This document shows, piece after piece, positions 5,779-6,786 of a DNA stretch of 6,786 bases. The position numbers were made by a program, and so were the translations under genes. This DNA comes from an uncultured Mollicutes bacterium (GTDB lineage: Bacteria > Bacillota_I > Bacilli_A > RFN20 > CAG-826): contig URQK01000084.1 of assembly GCA_900549975.1 (NCBI GenBank), positions 1-6,786 of the forward strand, in the 5' to 3' direction. The first letter of the stretch is position 1; each line of letters begins with the position of its first letter. The notes beneath the pieces were generated by a model. The model had not been told where the DNA came from, made no database searches, and was given only the letters and a program-made list of their open reading frames with translations.

Positions 5779-6726
5779 ATGACTACTGTTGAAATAATAG
5801 CGTTAGTTGTTACATTAGTTGGTGTTATTAGTTTTGCTGCAGTTATTACAGTTTTATATAAAGCGTATGCAAACTCGCAAATTGATGAAATTGCTTCTGG
5901 ACGACGTGATGCCGAGATAGTAAGTGATGTAATATACGAAAATCTCAAAGAAACAAAGAAACATCGTAAGACAACAAACATTATAAAGAATGTTTTATTT
6001 GGTGCTATTATGGCTTTAGTAGTGCCATTATTTACACTTTCACTTATTAGTAAAATAAATGGAAATGTTTTGATGATAGGTGGAAATACAATGATGGTTG
6101 TTGCCTCTGGATCCATGAGCGAAAAAAATCCAAAAAACGAATTTATAAGTGAACATCCGGAACTTAATAATCAATTTAAGACTTTCGATATTATTAATAT
6201 TAATAAGGTTAAGAATGAGTCTGATTTACAAGTTGCCGATGTTATCGCATATAAGAATGATAAAGGTGTTAATATTATTCACCGCATTACTTCTATTGTG
6301 GAAGTTGATGGTGAAACACACTTTGTAACACAAGGTGATGCTAATAGTGATGAAGATTCATATCGTTGCACGTTTAAAGATGTCATTGGAAGGTATACTG
6401 GAAAAAAAATCCCAACTTTAGGGATATTCATTATGTTTTTTCAATCGTATTCTGGAATTATTACTATTTTATCAGTTGTGTATTGTTTGATAATGGTAGA
6501 TAGAATATCAAATAAGATTGAAAATGCAACGGAAAATAGAATAGAATTATTATCAAAAAAAGTAGATTATCGTAAAATCATTCAAAAAGAAATGGGTATA
6601 GACAATAATGCCAAAGTTAAATTTATTGAGAAATTATACTATCACAACACTATTTATACTTTTGAAGATGATAACTCTATTGTGGAAGAAATTAAGAAAA
6701 AAGAAGATAAAAATGAGGACAAATAA
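5779..6726 (+). CDS. sipW: SipW-type signal peptidase I (Ser/His, S26B family)
   Basis: 315 residues; this is the first ATG after an in-frame stop at 5770-5772, and no Shine-Dalgarno-like sequence precedes it. The enzyme removes signal peptides at the outer face of the membrane. Catalytic landmarks: SGSM with nucleophile Ser112, IIHRI with His168 in place of the lysine of ordinary bacterial signal peptidases, and GDAN with Asp187. The pattern SGSM-FDIININ-VADVIAY-HRI-TQGDAN is that of SipW and archaeal/ER-type peptidases. Membrane segments: about 4-28, 70-92 and 211-240; the tail (241-315) is charged and probably cytoplasmic. Differences from B. subtilis SipW (about 190 residues) are an extra N-terminal helix plus basic loop, about 20 extra residues between SGSM and FDII, and the long tail. 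The adjacent genes encode proteins with SipW-type signal peptides, which are the likely substrates. Confidence 0.93.
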   Translation: MTTVEIIALVVTLVGVISFAAVITVLYKAYANSQIDEIASGRRDAEIVSDVIYENLKETKKHRKTTNIIKNVLFGAIMALVVPLFTLSLISKINGNVLMIGGNTMMVVASGSMSEKNPKNEFISEHPELNNQFKTFDIININKVKNESDLQVADVIAYKNDKGVNIIHRITSIVEVDGETHFVTQGDANSDEDSYRCTFKDVIGRYTGKKIPTLGIFIMFFQSYSGIITILSVVYCLIMVDRISNKIENATENRIELLSKKVDYRKIIQKEMGIDNNAKVKFIEKLYYHNTIYTFEDDNSIVEEIKKKEDKNEDK

Positions 6727-6752
6727 GATACAAGAAAAGGAGAATCGGTATT

Positions 6753-6786
6753 ATGGTAAAACCATATTTTACAAGAAAAAACTTAA
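6753..6786 (+). CDS. Start of a further gene, probably another exported substrate (truncated by window end)
   Basis: AGGAG (6738-6742) sits 10 bp before an ATG at 6753, the same spacing as in substrate 2. Eleven codons are visible before the edge, reading MVKPYFTRKNL. The basic start with FTRK resembles MAKFTRKSYK of substrate 2, so this is probably the positively charged region of another SipW-type signal peptide. It lies 26 bp after the signal peptidase stop and likely belongs to the same operon. The identity beyond this is a guess from eleven residues. Confidence 0.55.
   Translation, partial: MVKPYFTRKNL

Noticed and set aside
1..6786. CRISPR array, tRNA or rRNA genes, and intact insertion sequences
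   Set aside because: The only tandem repeat is the in-frame 21-bp repeat without spacers; no tRNA-like or rRNA-like stretches and no transposase reading frame were seen.
1..6786. Mycoplasma-type genetic code with TGA as tryptophan
   Set aside because: The genes use TGG for tryptophan at every position I checked and no frame needs TGA read-through; the absence of TGA stops among seven genes is too small a sample.

Overview
The window is AT-rich, and six of the seven complete or 3'-complete reading frames have purine-rich ribosome-binding sites of the AGGAG type. Tryptophan is encoded by TGG wherever I checked, and all seven visible stops are TAA or TAG. The protein families (AsnA, a vWA protein with a macro-associated partner, a SipW-type signal peptidase) fit a low-GC Bacillota or a related gut lineage close to Mollicutes, using the standard genetic code. 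The lineage is inferred from composition and families only.

Left part (1-1142): the 3' two-thirds of an ammonia-dependent asparagine synthetase gene (asnA) enters from outside the window. It is followed 28 bp later by a small gene whose product matches, from memory, the C-terminal module of Bacillota macro-domain proteins, but without any macro domain.

Middle (1143-3644): an apparently disturbed segment. A short minus-strand reading frame (1173-1376) looks like the end of a decayed gene. Next is an AlbA_2/HATPase 'Schlafen-like ATP-binding' gene (1523-2945) broken by a frameshift after its ninth codon and carrying a 21-bp in-frame tandem repeat. After that comes an intact small von Willebrand factor A gene (3021-3644) with a complete MIDAS metal site. 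The vWA gene and the macro-associated module often sit side by side in Bacillota as I recall, so the AlbA_2 gene and the remnant may have been inserted between them.

Noncoding stretch (3645-4297): about 650 bp with no convincing gene but much secondary structure. It holds nested inverted repeats over the vWA stop codon, a long hairpin followed by T5CT5 (probable terminator), a 15-bp perfect inverted repeat, a near-consensus promoter (TTGCAA-N16-TATAAT), and a strong Shine-Dalgarno site.

Right part (4298-6786): a secretion module that reads as one operon. Two exported proteins with SipW-type signal peptides share a C-terminal F[ST]WGxxFNRxNP motif although the rest differs. They are followed by a SipW-type (Ser/His) signal peptidase, and then the start of another gene whose first 11 residues look like a further substrate. 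A perfect 20-bp palindrome sits exactly at the junction between the second substrate and the signal peptidase, which has no visible Shine-Dalgarno site. By analogy with TasA/CalY-SipW systems, the peptidase probably matures the exported proteins, which may form surface fibres or matrix. That last step is inference.
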